Below, one piece after another: positions 23,958 to 32,923 of a DNA stretch of 38,027 nucleotides. Source of the stretch: Paraclostridium benzoelyticum (GTDB taxonomy: Bacteria; Bacillota; Clostridia; Peptostreptococcales; Peptostreptococcaceae); the NCBI RefSeq assembly GCF_001006285.1, contig NZ_LBBT01000045.1:1-38027 (forward strand), given 5' to 3'. Both the position numbers and the translations under genes were made by a program. Below the pieces are notes generated by a model. It was not told the origin of the DNA and did no database searches. It worked only from the letters and a program-made list of their open reading frames with translations. The stretch's first letter is position 1, and each line of letters starts with the position of its first letter.

Positions 23958-24870
23958 CATACTTTTTGCATACAAAATTCACATCTTTTCTCAATTGGGA
24001 TTTCAATTCATCTAAAGAGTTAAACTTTTTTTCATCTCGTATCCTATCCAAAAATTCAACTTTTATTATCTCCCCATATATTTCTTCATCAAAGTCAATT
24101 ATATTTGTTTCTATGGATAATGATTTTCCATTTACAGTTGGATTATACCCTATGTTCGTCGCTCCATAGTAAACCTTATTTTTAATATATACTTTCACTG
24201 CATATATGCCATTTTTAGGTACAATCAACTTATCTTCAGCCTTCAGGTTAGCAGTTGGAAATCCAATTGTTCTTCCAATTTTTCTGGCATGTATAACTTC
24301 GCCTTCTAAAAAATAATTTCTCCCTAAAAAATCTTTAATTTCACTGACATTACCATCATTTATAAGATTTCTTATGTAGCTACTACTGACTCTTCTACCT
24401 TTTATTTTTATCGGTTCTATTACTTTAACCTTCATATTATAATTTTCTCCAAGGCTTTCAAGCAAGCTGGCATTTCCTTCTTTATTTCTTGCAAAAGTGA
24501 AATCATGTCCAACTATAACCATTTTACATTTTAGTTTTTCATGTAGAATAGTCTTTACAAAATCAGTTGCAGATATTTTTGTCATATATTCATCAAATGG
24601 AATCATAAAAACTATGTCCACCCCTAGACCTTTAAATATCTTAATTTTTTCTTCATTTGTAATAATATGCTTTATAGAATCAGCTCTAAAATACCTCATA
24701 GGGTGATTTTCAAATGTAAATACTACACTTTTATAATTCTTCATCTTTGCTTCTTTTACAGCTTCTTTAATAAGCTTTATATGGCCTTTATGAATACCAT
24801 CAAAATTCCCAATAGTCACAACAGTATTTTCAACATTTATTACTTCATCTAATGATTTTATAATAGTCAT
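23947..24870 (-). CDS. ribF: Bifunctional riboflavin kinase / FAD synthetase
   Basis: Converts riboflavin to FMN and FMN to FAD. The 307-residue protein has an N-terminal nucleotidyltransferase domain with TIGNFDGIHKGH (19-30, the HxGH-type motif) and a C-terminal riboflavin-kinase domain with GRTIGFPTANL, in which PTAN binds ATP/Mg, and NIGYNPTV. Length is normal. ATG at 24870 follows GTGGGGAA, 24 bp after truB, in the same operon. No FMN riboswitch is present ahead of it, as expected for an internal operon gene. Confidence 0.95.
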   Translation of the reverse strand: MTIIKSLDEVINVENTVVTIGNFDGIHKGHIKLIKEAVKEAKMKNYKSVVFTFENHPMRYFRADSIKHIITNEEKIKIFKGLGVDIVFMIPFDEYMTKISATDFVKTILHEKLKCKMVIVGHDFTFARNKEGNASLLESLGENYNMKVKVIEPIKIKGRRVSSSYIRNLINDGNVSEIKDFLGRNYFLEGEVIHARKIGRTIGFPTANLKAEDKLIVPKNGIYAVKVYIKNKVYYGATNIGYNPTVNGKSLSIETNIIDFDEEIYGEIIKVEFLDRIRDEKKFNSLDELKSQLRKDVNFVCKKYVYK

Positions 24871-24894
24871 AATAAATTCCCCACTACTTATATT

Positions 24895-25800
24895 CTATAT
24901 AAATAGTTTATCACTTTTTAAGCATAATGTCCCATCAACTTTTAAGAATTTACCTACTCCTAAAAACTTTCCTTCACTATATACTCTTACAAATTCATCC
25001 GTTTCTTTAAAATCACCTTTTAAAAAACCTTTATTGTAAACTATAGCTCCATTTACATATGACTTAACTGCAAGCGGATTTATATGTATACTACTAAAGT
25101 TTGATAGAACATAATCTATATCATATAAATGCTCTTCTAATATATTTTCTTTATGAAGTTCTTCTAATTGTTCTAAAGTTATAGCATTGTCTATATTAAA
25201 TTTTCCTGATGAAGTTCTAAGTAAAAATGACATATGACCACCACAACCTAACTCTTTCCCTATATCGTAGCATATACTTCTTACATAAGTTCCTTTAGAA
25301 CATTTAACATAAAACATAACTTTATTATCTCTAAATGATAATATATTAAGCTCCTTTATGTTAACGTCTCTATATTTAAGAGTAATCTCTTCAGCTCTTC
25401 CAGCTCTAACTAAATCACACATTCTTTTTCCATTTACTTTTAAAGCAGAATACATAGGAGGAAGTTGTTTAATTTCTCCCCTTTGAGTATCAAATGCTTT
25501 TTCAAGTTTTTCAATATTTATATCTTTAACTTCAGATCTTTCTACAATTTCACCTGATGAATCATAAGTATCTGTAGTTATTCCTAAAGTCAGTTCACAG
25601 ATGTATGACTTATCCTTATTAAGAATAAGTTCACTAACCTTTGTAGCTTTTCCTATACATATAGGTAGTACCCCTGATGCATCTGGATCAAGGGTACCTG
25701 TGTGACCAACTTTTTTTATATTTAATATTTTTCTAACCCTACCTACGACGTCATGAGATGTCATTCCCGTAGGTTTTAGTATATTTACTATTTTGTTCAT
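24895..25800 (-). CDS. truB: tRNA pseudouridine-55 synthase
   Basis: Makes pseudouridine 55 in the T-loop of all elongator tRNAs. The 301-residue protein begins KIVNILKPTGMTSHDVV and has catalytic Asp D38 in GHTGTLDPDASG (32-43). The PSYND-like and C-terminal PUA-like regions are in place. An in-frame ATG three codons upstream directly abuts the ribosome-binding site AAGGA; the ATG at 25798-25800 has 8-nt spacing and was used. It starts 11 bp after the nrnA stop. Confidence 0.95.
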   Translation of the reverse strand: MNKIVNILKPTGMTSHDVVGRVRKILNIKKVGHTGTLDPDASGVLPICIGKATKVSELILNKDKSYICELTLGITTDTYDSSGEIVERSEVKDINIEKLEKAFDTQRGEIKQLPPMYSALKVNGKRMCDLVRAGRAEEITLKYRDVNIKELNILSFRDNKVMFYVKCSKGTYVRSICYDIGKELGCGGHMSFLLRTSSGKFNIDNAITLEQLEELHKENILEEHLYDIDYVLSNFSSIHINPLAVKSYVNGAIVYNKGFLKGDFKETDEFVRVYSEGKFLGVGKFLKVDGTLCLKSDKLFI

Positions 25801-25811
25801 ATCAATCATCC

Positions 25812-26792
25812 TTAAATATGTTTTAAGACTTCGTCAATCACCATTTTTTTTGCATTTTCTATATTGTCTTTTATAGTACATCCTGAGGCTCTAACGTGGC
25901 CTCCTCCTCCAAATTTCTGTGCAATCAAACTAACATTCACGTAGTTTTTAGATCTAAAACTTACTTTAATTTCATTCTCTGCTTTTTCTTTGAATAAAAG
26001 CCCTACTTCTACTCCATCTATATCTCTAGTATATGATGTAACTCCATCTGCATCATTAAATGAAATATCATTTCTATTTAGCATATCTGTAGTTAGCATC
26101 ATACTAGCTATTTTACCATCTACAATATCTAATGTATCCAATGCTTCTCCTAGTAATTTATAATAATTATATGGATTACTTTGGAATATTTTTTGAATTA
26201 TAAGATCCTTTTTAGCTCCTATAGTAACTAGATCATATGCCATTAGATAACTACTTGGATTAGTATTTGAGTAAGAAAAATTACCTGTATCAGTTAAAAG
26301 TCCTGTATACAGATATGTAGCTATATTCTCATCTATCAATTGATCATTAATAGTATCAGAATACTCTTTAAGTAAATTATAGACTAATTCACATGTAGAT
26401 GATTCATTTGGATTTATATAATTTAAATCTCCGAAATTATCATTACTTGCATGATGATCTATGCATATTAATTTATTAACAGATGTTTTTATTTTGTCAC
26501 TTACACAAATTCTATTAATGTCTCCACAATCAAGAGATATTAAAGTATAATCACTTAAATTAACATCTGTTTCTTCTGATTTTAGTATGTTTACATTTCC
26601 AACTAAAAATCTTAAATTAACAGGTATACTATCATCAAGTACATATAATACATTTTTTCCTAATTTTTTTAAAACGTAGTACATAGATAATGTTGATCCT
26701 ATGTTGTCCCCATCTGGGCTATAATGAGAGGTAACAATAAAATTGTTACCCTCTTGTATAGCATTTATAATATTTTTCACATTTTTTTTCAT
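25812..26792 (-). CDS. nrnA: Bifunctional oligoribonuclease / pAp phosphatase
   Basis: A DHH/DHHA1 phosphoesterase that degrades very short RNA (nanoRNA) and dephosphorylates 3'-phosphoadenosine 5'-phosphate. The 326-residue protein carries the metal-site motifs HYSPDGDNIGS (23-33), LDCGD (87-91), DHHASN (112-117) and the C-terminal substrate motif GGGHVRASG near 295. ATG at 26792 follows AAGGAGAG, three bases after rbfA, giving tight coupling. Position between rbfA and truB is the Firmicute standard. Confidence 0.95.
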   Translation of the reverse strand: MKKNVKNIINAIQEGNNFIVTSHYSPDGDNIGSTLSMYYVLKKLGKNVLYVLDDSIPVNLRFLVGNVNILKSEETDVNLSDYTLISLDCGDINRICVSDKIKTSVNKLICIDHHASNDNFGDLNYINPNESSTCELVYNLLKEYSDTINDQLIDENIATYLYTGLLTDTGNFSYSNTNPSSYLMAYDLVTIGAKKDLIIQKIFQSNPYNYYKLLGEALDTLDIVDGKIASMMLTTDMLNRNDISFNDADGVTSYTRDIDGVEVGLLFKEKAENEIKVSFRSKNYVNVSLIAQKFGGGGHVRASGCTIKDNIENAKKMVIDEVLKHI

Positions 26793-26795
26793 TAA

Positions 26796-27185
26796 TTACT
26801 CTCCTTGAGAATCATCTGAAAAATCTTTTTTATTTTTGCTGTTATCTTCATTTACTTTCTTTATAAGATTTTCCATATACATTCCCTTTTCAATAGAATC
26901 ATCAATCTTAAAGATAATTTCTGGAGTATGTCTAAGTTTTACATTTTTTCCTACTTCTTTTCTTATATATCCACAAGCACTCTTTAGCCCTGCCATGCTT
27001 GATTCTTTATTTCCACCTAGTATACTTACATATACATAGGCATAACTTAAGTCACTAGTTACCTCAACATCTGTAACACTTATAAGAGAATTTATTCTAT
27101 AGTCTTTTATTCCGCTTATAAGCATTGTACTTATAACTTTTCTTATTTCTTCGCCTATTCTTTGCGTTCTGCTATATGATGCCAT
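26796..27185 (-). CDS. rbfA: Ribosome-binding factor A
   Basis: 30S maturation and cold-adaptation factor that acts on the 5' end of 16S rRNA. The 129-residue protein has the KH-like fold of the family: SRTQRIGEEIRKVIS at the N terminus, the strand DVEVTSDLSYAYVYVSI (54-70) and LRHTPEIIFKIDDSIEKG (99-116). The last 20 residues are charged and probably disordered. ATG at 27185 follows AGAGGTC, 21 bp after infB. Confidence 0.95.
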   Translation of the reverse strand: MASYSRTQRIGEEIRKVISTMLISGIKDYRINSLISVTDVEVTSDLSYAYVYVSILGGNKESSMAGLKSACGYIRKEVGKNVKLRHTPEIIFKIDDSIEKGMYMENLIKKVNEDNSKNKKDFSDDSQGE

Positions 27186-27206
27186 AATATCGACCTCTTT
27201 TACTTA

Positions 27207-29147
27207 CTATTTTAGTTTTCTTTCTACTTCTTTAGTTATATAAGCTTCTACTATGTCGCCTTCTTTTATATCATTGAAGTTAGTAAATGTTATACCACAC
27301 TCATATCCATGATTTACTTCTTTTGCATCATCTTTAAATCTCTTTAATGCTGCTATTTCACCTTCATGGATTATTATTCCATCTCTAACAATTCTCACTT
27401 TACCATTTCTAAATATCTTACCGCTTAATACATAAGATCCTGCTACTGTACCAACTCCAGATATTTTAAATGTATTTCTTACTTCTGCTTTACCTGTTTC
27501 TTCATCTACATACTCAGGATCTAACATACCTGTCATAGCAGCTTGTACGTCTTCTATAGCCTTGTATATTATTGTGTATGTTCTTATATCTACTTCTTCT
27601 TTTTTAGCCATTACTTCAGCTGTAGCTACTGGTCTTACGCTAAATCCTATTATTATAGCATTAGATGCTCTAGCTAGCATAACATCAGACTCAGTTATTG
27701 CTCCAACACCACAGTGTATAACTCTAACAGCAACTTCTTCTGTAGATAATTTTTCTAATGATTGCTTAACAGCTTGAACAGACCCTTGAACGTCAGCTTT
27801 AACAACTACGTTTAACTCTTTAACTTCAGCATCTGACATTTGGCTAAAGAATTCATCAAGACTTATTCTTTGATTAGATTTTAGCATTTCTTCTCTTGCT
27901 ATATGTTGTCTCTTTTCAGCTACATTTCTTGCTATTTTTTCAGTAGCAACTGCAACGAATTGATCTCCACCTTGAGGAACTTCTGATAATCCTAATATTT
28001 CAACTGCAGTAGCTGGTCCAGCAACTTTAACTCTTCTACCTTTATCGTTTATCATCGCTCTAACTTTTCCACAAGCAGTACCTGCAACTATAGGATCTCC
28101 AACTTTTAAAGTTCCTCCTTGAACAAGTACAGTTGCAACAGGTCCTCTTCCTTTATCAAGTTGAGCTTCTATAACTGTTCCTACTGCTCTTTTATTTGGA
28201 TTAGCTTTTAATTCTTCCATCTCTGCAACTAGTAATATCATTTCAAGTAATGTGTCTATATTAGTTTGTTGTCTAGCTGATACAGGAACTGATATAACAT
28301 CCCCACCCCAGTCTTCAACTAATAGACCTTGATCTGCTAATTCTTGTTTAACTCTATCTGTATTAGCATCTGGTTTATCTATTTTGTTTATAGCAACTAT
28401 TATTGGTACTTCTGCTGCTTTAGCATGGTTTATAGCTTCTATTGTTTGAGGCATTATACCATCATCTGCTGCAACAACTAATATAGCCATATCTGTTACT
28501 TGTGCTCCTCTAGCTCTCATAGATGTGAAAGCCTCATGTCCTGGTGTATCTAAGAATACTATTTTTTCTCCATTTATATTAACTTCAGATGCCCCTATAT
28601 GTTGAGTTATTCCACCTGCTTCTTTGTTTGTTACACTTGTTGATCTTATAGCATCTAATAAAGATGTTTTACCATGGTCAACATGTCCCATAACTGTAAC
28701 TATAGGAGATCTTTTTACTAAATCTTCTTCTTTATCTTCTTCTATTTCCATTAATGCATCTATTTCTGCTGCTTCTTGTTCTGATGTATCCTTTTCTACT
28801 AATTCAAATCCATAATCTTTAGCTACTAAAGAAGCTATTTCAAAATTTAACTCTTGGTTTATTGTTGCCATAGTTCCCATTTTCATAAGCTTCATTATTA
28901 TTTCTGTAGCTGGTTTTTCTAAACTATTTGCTAATTCTTGAACAGTTAAGCTACCTTCCACTGATACTGTTGGAAGTCCACTTCCTTTAACCTCTTCATT
29001 TAATAATTCCATAGCCATTTCTGCATCATCTTGACTTAATTCATCATTCTTATCATTTACGTTTATATCTAATTCTCCTAGTTTAGCTATAAGTTCTTCA
29101 CTAGTCATTCCTAAATTTTCTGCTAATTGGTATACTCTTGTTGACAC
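27207..29147 (-). CDS. infB: Translation initiation factor IF-2
   Basis: GTPase that places initiator tRNA on the 30S subunit and promotes subunit joining. 646 residues, a short IF2 with a compact N-terminal region (two IF2_N-like modules at about 3-50 and 68-118) rather than the long linker of enterobacterial IF2. GTPase motifs: GHVDHGKT (154-161), DTPGHEAF (200-207), NKID (254-257). The C-terminal domains that bind formyl-Met-tRNA are complete. The start is GTG at 29145-29147, behind GGGGGTGG. Part of the nusA operon. Confidence 0.97.
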   Translation of the reverse strand: MSTRVYQLAENLGMTSEELIAKLGELDINVNDKNDELSQDDAEMAMELLNEEVKGSGLPTVSVEGSLTVQELANSLEKPATEIIMKLMKMGTMATINQELNFEIASLVAKDYGFELVEKDTSEQEAAEIDALMEIEEDKEEDLVKRSPIVTVMGHVDHGKTSLLDAIRSTSVTNKEAGGITQHIGASEVNINGEKIVFLDTPGHEAFTSMRARGAQVTDMAILVVAADDGIMPQTIEAINHAKAAEVPIIVAINKIDKPDANTDRVKQELADQGLLVEDWGGDVISVPVSARQQTNIDTLLEMILLVAEMEELKANPNKRAVGTVIEAQLDKGRGPVATVLVQGGTLKVGDPIVAGTACGKVRAMINDKGRRVKVAGPATAVEILGLSEVPQGGDQFVAVATEKIARNVAEKRQHIAREEMLKSNQRISLDEFFSQMSDAEVKELNVVVKADVQGSVQAVKQSLEKLSTEEVAVRVIHCGVGAITESDVMLARASNAIIIGFSVRPVATAEVMAKKEEVDIRTYTIIYKAIEDVQAAMTGMLDPEYVDEETGKAEVRNTFKISGVGTVAGSYVLSGKIFRNGKVRIVRDGIIIHEGEIAALKRFKDDAKEVNHGYECGITFTNFNDIKEGDIVEAYITKEVERKLK

Positions 29148-29161
29148 AAGACCACCCCCTA

Positions 29162-29485
29162 TTATATTTTTGTATTTTCAATAAGTTCTAAAACCTTATT
29201 TGCAAAACTTGCGTCCTTAATTCCAACAACTGCTCTAGGCGCTTTTCCAATAGCTAATCCTAATTGCAATTTAGTTGAATATGTAACACAGTTTATATTT
29301 CTAAAAGATGTTTTATCTTTAAATAACTTTTTCGTGTTATTCGAAGCATCATCTGCTACTATAACTAATTTCACCCTATTTTTTTTAATGTCAAGCATAG
29401 TTGAATCATCACCGGATACTAATTTACCTGCACGCTGTGCGAGACCTAGAAAAGAATAAATTTTTGCTTCATTATTATTCATCAT
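29162..29485 (-). CDS. ylxQ: L7Ae-family RNA-binding protein YlxQ
   Basis: A small ribosome-associated, kink-turn-binding type protein of the L7Ae/L30e family. About 107 residues. Typical features are [18 protein letters not shown] near the N terminus, [15 protein letters not shown] in the centre and [17 protein letters not shown] toward the end. The open frame reaches TTG at 29491, but the site GGAG fits the ATG at 29483-29485 best; the next codon is also ATG. It overlaps the end of ylxR by 11 bases. Precise RNA target unknown. Confidence 0.9.
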   Translation of the reverse strand: MMNNNEAKIYSFLGLAQRAGKLVSGDDSTMLDIKKNRVKLVIVADDASNNTKKLFKDKTSFRNINCVTYSTKLQLGLAIGKAPRAVVGIKDASFANKVLELIENTKI

Positions 29486-29747
29486 CTTCAATCTCCTTAA
29501 TTAGTGATTCATATACTTCTTCAGGAATTTCCATTTTAAAAGCTCTACTTAGGGCATTGCTTTTAATAGCCTTTTTTAAACATTCGCTACAGTTACAAAT
29601 ATATGCACCTCTACCGTTTGCTTTTCCTGTTTTATCTAAAAATATCTGTCCTTCTTTGTTCTTAACAATTCTTATTAACTCTTTTTTATTGTCTCTATCT
29701 TGACAAGCTATACACTTTCTTTGAGGAACTTTTTTTACCTTTTGCAA
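29475..29747 (-). CDS. ylxR: YlxR (DUF448) RNA-binding protein
   Basis: A 90-residue basic protein with the DUF448 signature VPQRKCIACQ, the GRGAYIC motif and a second cysteine pair (CNCSEC), possibly a metal-binding set; B. subtilis YlxR has been reported to bind RNase P RNA. The open frame starts at GTG 29756, which abuts the Shine-Dalgarno AAGGAG. The TTG at 29745-29747 has 8-nt spacing and is the more likely start. It begins 18 bp after nusA and overlaps ylxQ. Confidence 0.9.
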   Translation of the reverse strand: MQKVKKVPQRKCIACQDRDNKKELIRIVKNKEGQIFLDKTGKANGRGAYICNCSECLKKAIKSNALSRAFKMEIPEEVYESLIKEIEDDE

Positions 29748-29765
29748 ATGTATCACTCCTTATAT

Positions 29766-30839
29766 CTAAGCATCTAGTTCATCTTGATTTGCTGCTTCTT
29801 TAGCTGCTTGAGTTTCGCTTTTTATATCGATTTTCCAGTTAGTTAGCTTAGCTGCAAGTCTAGCATTTTGACCTTCTTTACCTATAGCTAGTGATAATTG
29901 ATAATCCGGAACTATAACTAAAGCACTCTTCTCTTCTTCATTTACATCTACAGACATAACTTTTGATGGGCTTAGAGCTGCTGATATAAATTCAACTGGG
30001 TTTTCACTGTACTTGATTATATCTATTTTTTCGTCACCTAGTTCATCAACTATATTTTTAACTCTTGATCCTTTTGGTCCAACACATGCTCCTATTGGAT
30101 CTATATTTTCATCTACTGAGCTAACTGCCATCTTAGTTCTAGATCCAGCTTCTCTTGCAATGCTTTTAACTTGAACAGTTCCTTCAAATATTTCTGGAAC
30201 TTCCATTTCAAATAGTCTCTTAACTAAACCTGGGTGACTTCTTGAAACACTGATTTGAGGTCCCTTATTAGTTTTCTTCACTTCTAATATATAAACCTTT
30301 ATTTTTTGTCCTGCTTGATAATGTTCTCCTGGTATTTGCTCTGCTTGAGTCATTATAGCTTCTATTCTTCCAAGATTCACATGCACTATGTTTTTATTTA
30401 CTCTAGCAACCTCTCCAGTAACTATTTCATCTTGTTTGTCTATAAACTCATTATACACGATATCTCTTTCAGCTTCTCTTATTCTTTGAACAACTACTTG
30501 CTTTGCAGTTTGAGCTGCTATTCTTCCGAATTCTGTAGTAGTTATCTCATTTTCTATTATATCACCAATTTCATAGTTAGGACTTATTTGTCTAGCCTCA
30601 TCTATTTCAATTTCTAAGAAAGTATCATATATATCTTCTGAGTCAACAACTACTCTTTGAGAGTAAACTTTTACATCTCCTTTTTCTCTATCAAAATATA
30701 CTCTAACATTTTGAGCTGATCCAAAGTTCTTTTTATAAGCTGTTAATAGTGCTTGTTCTATAGTATCTATAAGTATTTCTTTATCTATTCCTCTATCTTT
30801 TTCTAATTCATCTAATGCTTCTACAAACTCGTGGTTCAT
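29766..30839 (-). CDS. nusA: Transcription termination/antitermination factor NusA
   Basis: RNA-polymerase-bound factor that promotes pausing and intrinsic termination. 357 residues: an N-terminal RNAP-binding domain (about 1-125), an S1 domain (starting near DEIVTGEVARV), then KH1 (around GPKGSRVKNI) and KH2 (around IGKEGQNARLA). As usual for Firmicutes, the C-terminal acidic repeats of E. coli are absent. ATG at 30839 follows AGGAGGATA. Second gene of the operon, 36 bp after rimP, whose leader contains a putative attenuator. Confidence 0.97.
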   Translation of the reverse strand: MNHEFVEALDELEKDRGIDKEILIDTIEQALLTAYKKNFGSAQNVRVYFDREKGDVKVYSQRVVVDSEDIYDTFLEIEIDEARQISPNYEIGDIIENEITTTEFGRIAAQTAKQVVVQRIREAERDIVYNEFIDKQDEIVTGEVARVNKNIVHVNLGRIEAIMTQAEQIPGEHYQAGQKIKVYILEVKKTNKGPQISVSRSHPGLVKRLFEMEVPEIFEGTVQVKSIAREAGSRTKMAVSSVDENIDPIGACVGPKGSRVKNIVDELGDEKIDIIKYSENPVEFISAALSPSKVMSVDVNEEEKSALVIVPDYQLSLAIGKEGQNARLAAKLTNWKIDIKSETQAAKEAANQDELDA

Positions 30840-30875
30840 TTTTTTATCCTCCTATTTTTCGATATTAAGTTTTAA

Positions 30876-31337
30876 TTAGAATTTTACAGCAAGTCTTATA
30901 AGTGCTATATCTTTTTTATCAAATTCCATCTCTTCACCGTCTACTATTAATTTAACGACTTTATTTTCAGCTAGTTCAACTAATTCAGCTTCAAAATGTT
31001 TTAATCCATTTGTAGGTTTATATAATTTAACCTCTACATCTCTACCAGCATATCTGACGAAGTCCTTTTCTTTTTTTAATGGTCTATCAAGTCCTGGTGA
31101 AGATACTTCTAAGAAGTAGTTTTCTTTTATTGGATCTTTTTCATCTAATATAGGGTTTATAGCTCTAGTTACAACTTCACAGTCGTTTAAAGATACCCCC
31201 CCATCTTTATCTATAAATATTCTTAAGTAATATTCGCCCGCTTCTTTAACATATTCAACATCAACAAGTTCGATGTTATGTTCATTAGTTATTGGAAGTA
31301 CTAATTCTTCTATCATTGCTTCTGTACTTTTTTTCAT
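30876..31337 (-). CDS. rimP: Ribosome maturation factor RimP
   Basis: Assists assembly of the 30S subunit. The 153-residue two-domain protein has the typical ELVDVEYVKEAGEYYLRIFID (20-40), SLNDCEVVTRAINPILDE (45-62) and ENYFLEVSSPGLDRPLK (68-84), followed by an SH3-like C-terminal domain. ATG at 31337 follows AGGAGGTAAG. It leads the rimP-nusA-ylxR-ylxQ-infB-rbfA-nrnA-truB-ribF-rpsO cluster. Confidence 0.96.
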   Translation of the reverse strand: MKKSTEAMIEELVLPITNEHNIELVDVEYVKEAGEYYLRIFIDKDGGVSLNDCEVVTRAINPILDEKDPIKENYFLEVSSPGLDRPLKKEKDFVRYAGRDVEVKLYKPTNGLKHFEAELVELAENKVVKLIVDGEEMEFDKKDIALIRLAVKF

Positions 31338-31383
31338 TCGACTTACCTCCTATTCAGTTGTTATTTTATAGCCTATAAGTACT

Positions 31384-31419
31384 ATAAATAAAAGAGTGAG
31401 AACTTTCCGTCTCACTCTT
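31384..31419 (-). terminator. Terminator hairpin in the rimP leader, possible attenuator
   Basis: A 10-bp perfect stem (AAGAGTGAGA 31392-31401 with TCTCACTCTT 31410-31419, 8-nt loop) with the minus-strand tail TTATTTATA. It lies downstream of a good promoter and upstream of rimP, and about 110 bp after the hydrolase stop. It can end hydrolase transcripts and also attenuate the rimP-nusA operon. Confidence 0.75.
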
Positions 31420-31450
31420 AGTTTTTACATTTTATACTATTTTATATACT

Positions 31451-31479
31451 ATAATACCATACATTGTTTTTATTTGCAA
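31451..31479 (-). promoter_or_regulatory. SigA-type promoter of the rimP-nusA-infB operon
   Basis: -35 TTGCAA (31474-31479) and -10 TATTAT (31451-31456) with a 17-bp spacer. The expected start near 31444 is about 25 nt before the terminator-like hairpin. Confidence 0.6.
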
Positions 31480-31528
31480 ATTTTCTAGTATTATTCAATG
31501 TTTTATCCTATTTTTTATAGTTTTAAAT

Positions 31529-32473
31529 TTAGTTTTTTTGAACTTTATTATTAATAAATTTATATATCCTATCAAAATATTCTTTTCCTAATATATCATA
31601 TCCATTAACATGTTGAACTCCATCTATTAGCCATAACTCTTTCTTGTTATGAGGTATATTATCATAAATTATTTTGCTACTATTTGGAGAACATACCTTA
31701 TCCTCTTTCCCATGTATTAAAAACATAGGAGTTGTAATATGCTGAACCGCTTTATATGGCTTTACATCTTCATAGCTAAATCCAGATTTAACTTTTGTAT
31801 ATATATTTCCCATAAATTTAGCATACACAACAGGTAATAGTGGTATATTTTTATCTTCTATTCCTAACCTTATAGCATCTTGCATCTCATGATAAGGAGA
31901 ATCTGCTATATAAAAATCTACATACTTATTTTTTTCATTAATTTCTGAATGCATAACAACAGTTGCAGCACCCATTGAATGTCCATGAGCCCCTAATAGA
32001 CCATTTGGATATTTTTGTTTCACAAACCTTGCTACATTTTCTAAATCATATCTTTCATAAAGTCCAAATGTATAATCATTTCCACCAGTATGTCCTGTAT
32101 GCCTTTGGTTATATAGCATTACATTATACCCATATTCTAAATATTCATATGCTTTTTCTAGATATTCATAATAATTACTTTCAATTCCATGAACTAATAT
32201 TATGCTTTTATCAGTATTTACATTAGACTTTATAAACTTTCCTTCTATTTTATATCCATTTTCAGGTGAGTTTATAAAAACATCTTCATACTTATATTTT
32301 TTTAACTTATCTAAAGGCTTACCTTCTCTATGTGAAAAAACTTCTACTATATCTTCATTTTTTATTTTTTGACTTGATCCAACAGATCCATCATACACTA
32401 AATACCCTACTACGCAAGATCCTATTAATAAAACTAAACTGATTAAAAACACTGCTAAAACTGACTTTTTCAT
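31529..32473 (-). CDS. Membrane-anchored alpha/beta hydrolase
   Basis: A 314-residue protein with a short basic start and one hydrophobic helix (about 5-27), either a signal peptide or a membrane anchor; a cysteine at 20 is not in a convincing lipobox. The rest is an alpha/beta-hydrolase fold: oxyanion-region LVHGIESN (93-100), nucleophile elbow GHSMGA (164-169, S166), acid HGKEDKVC and the final His in DGVQHVNGYD. It resembles YqkD/BAAT-like extracytoplasmic hydrolases of Firmicutes. The substrate cannot be read from sequence. ATG at 32473 follows GGGAGGAA. It is flanked by a tRNA operon and the nusA operon. Confidence 0.85.
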   Translation of the reverse strand: MKKSVLAVFLISLVLLIGSCVVGYLVYDGSVGSSQKIKNEDIVEVFSHREGKPLDKLKKYKYEDVFINSPENGYKIEGKFIKSNVNTDKSIILVHGIESNYYEYLEKAYEYLEYGYNVMLYNQRHTGHTGGNDYTFGLYERYDLENVARFVKQKYPNGLLGAHGHSMGAATVVMHSEINEKNKYVDFYIADSPYHEMQDAIRLGIEDKNIPLLPVVYAKFMGNIYTKVKSGFSYEDVKPYKAVQHITTPMFLIHGKEDKVCSPNSSKIIYDNIPHNKKELWLIDGVQHVNGYDILGKEYFDRIYKFINNKVQKN

Positions 32474-32499
32474 TAATTCCTCCCATTTTTATCACTTGG

Positions 32500-32514
32500 T
32501 ACTAATACTTAGTA
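32500..32514. promoter_or_regulatory. Palindrome at the likely hydrolase promoter
   Basis: TACTAA-TAC-TTAGTA is a perfect 6-bp inverted repeat with 3-bp spacer, overlapping a -10-like TATACT (minus strand, 32511-32516) 38 bp upstream of the start. No good -35 is visible. It could be an operator. Confidence 0.3.
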
Positions 32515-32551
32515 TATATTAAAATTAAATTCTTTTCTATCTTTTAATTCC

Positions 32552-32584
32552 AAAAAATTAAAAAACAAGCTATTATTAGCTTGT
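32552..32584 (-). terminator. Terminator of the tRNA operon
   Basis: ACAAGCTA (32565-32572) pairs with TAGCTTGT (32577-32584), 4-nt loop, followed on the minus strand by TTTTTTAATTTTTT, directly after tRNA-Thr. Confidence 0.88.
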
Positions 32585-32592
32585 CTATTAAT

Positions 32593-32667
32593 TGGAGCTA
32601 GTGATAGGAATCGAACCTACAACCTGCTGATTACAAGTCAGCTGCTCTACCGTTGAGCCACACTAGC
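32593..32667 (-). tRNA. tRNA-Thr (anticodon TGT)
   Basis: Cloverleaf with acceptor GCTAGTG/CACTAGC, anticodon stem GCTGA/TCAGC, loop CTTGTAA with anticodon TGT, T-loop TTCGATT, discriminator T and encoded CCA. Reads ACA and related Thr codons. Third and last tRNA of the unit. Confidence 0.97.
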
Positions 32668-32671
32668 ATAT

Positions 32672-32747
32672 TGGCGGGAATAACAGGACTCGAACCTGTG
32701 ACCCATTGATTAACAGTCAATTGCTCTACCAACTGAGCTATATTCCC
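32672..32747 (-). tRNA. tRNA-Asn (anticodon GTT)
   Basis: Acceptor GGGAATA/TATTCCC, discriminator G, encoded CCA, anticodon stem ATTGA/TCAAT and loop CTGTTAA with anticodon GTT, T-arm ACAGG/CCTGT. Reads AAC and AAT. Four bases separate it from tRNA-Thr. Confidence 0.97.
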
Positions 32748-32756
32748 ATTTTATTT

Positions 32757-32830
32757 TGGAGGCGACACCCAGATTCGAACTGGGGATCAAGGAGTTGCAG
32801 TCCACTGCCTTACCACTTGGCTATGTCGCC
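32757..32830 (-). tRNA. tRNA-Cys (anticodon GCA)
   Basis: Acceptor GGCGACA/TGTCGCC, discriminator T, encoded CCA, loop CTGCAAC with anticodon GCA, T-arm CCCAG/CTGGG. The anticodon stem GTGGA/TCCTT contains a U-U mismatch at 28-42 and a G-U pair at 27-43. First tRNA of the unit. Confidence 0.95.
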
Positions 32831-32847
32831 TCATTTCTTACAGTATT

Positions 32848-32876
32848 ATTATATTATGTTTTTTTAATTTTGTTAA
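32848..32876 (-). promoter_or_regulatory. Promoter of the tRNA-Cys-Asn-Thr operon
   Basis: -35 TTAACA (32871-32876) and perfect -10 TATAAT (32848-32853) with a 17-bp spacer, 18 bp upstream of tRNA-Cys. Confidence 0.75.
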
Positions 32877-32923
32877 CCTTTTTTATTAATTTTTTCACTT
32901 TTTCCTTCGATTTTTTTCGACAC

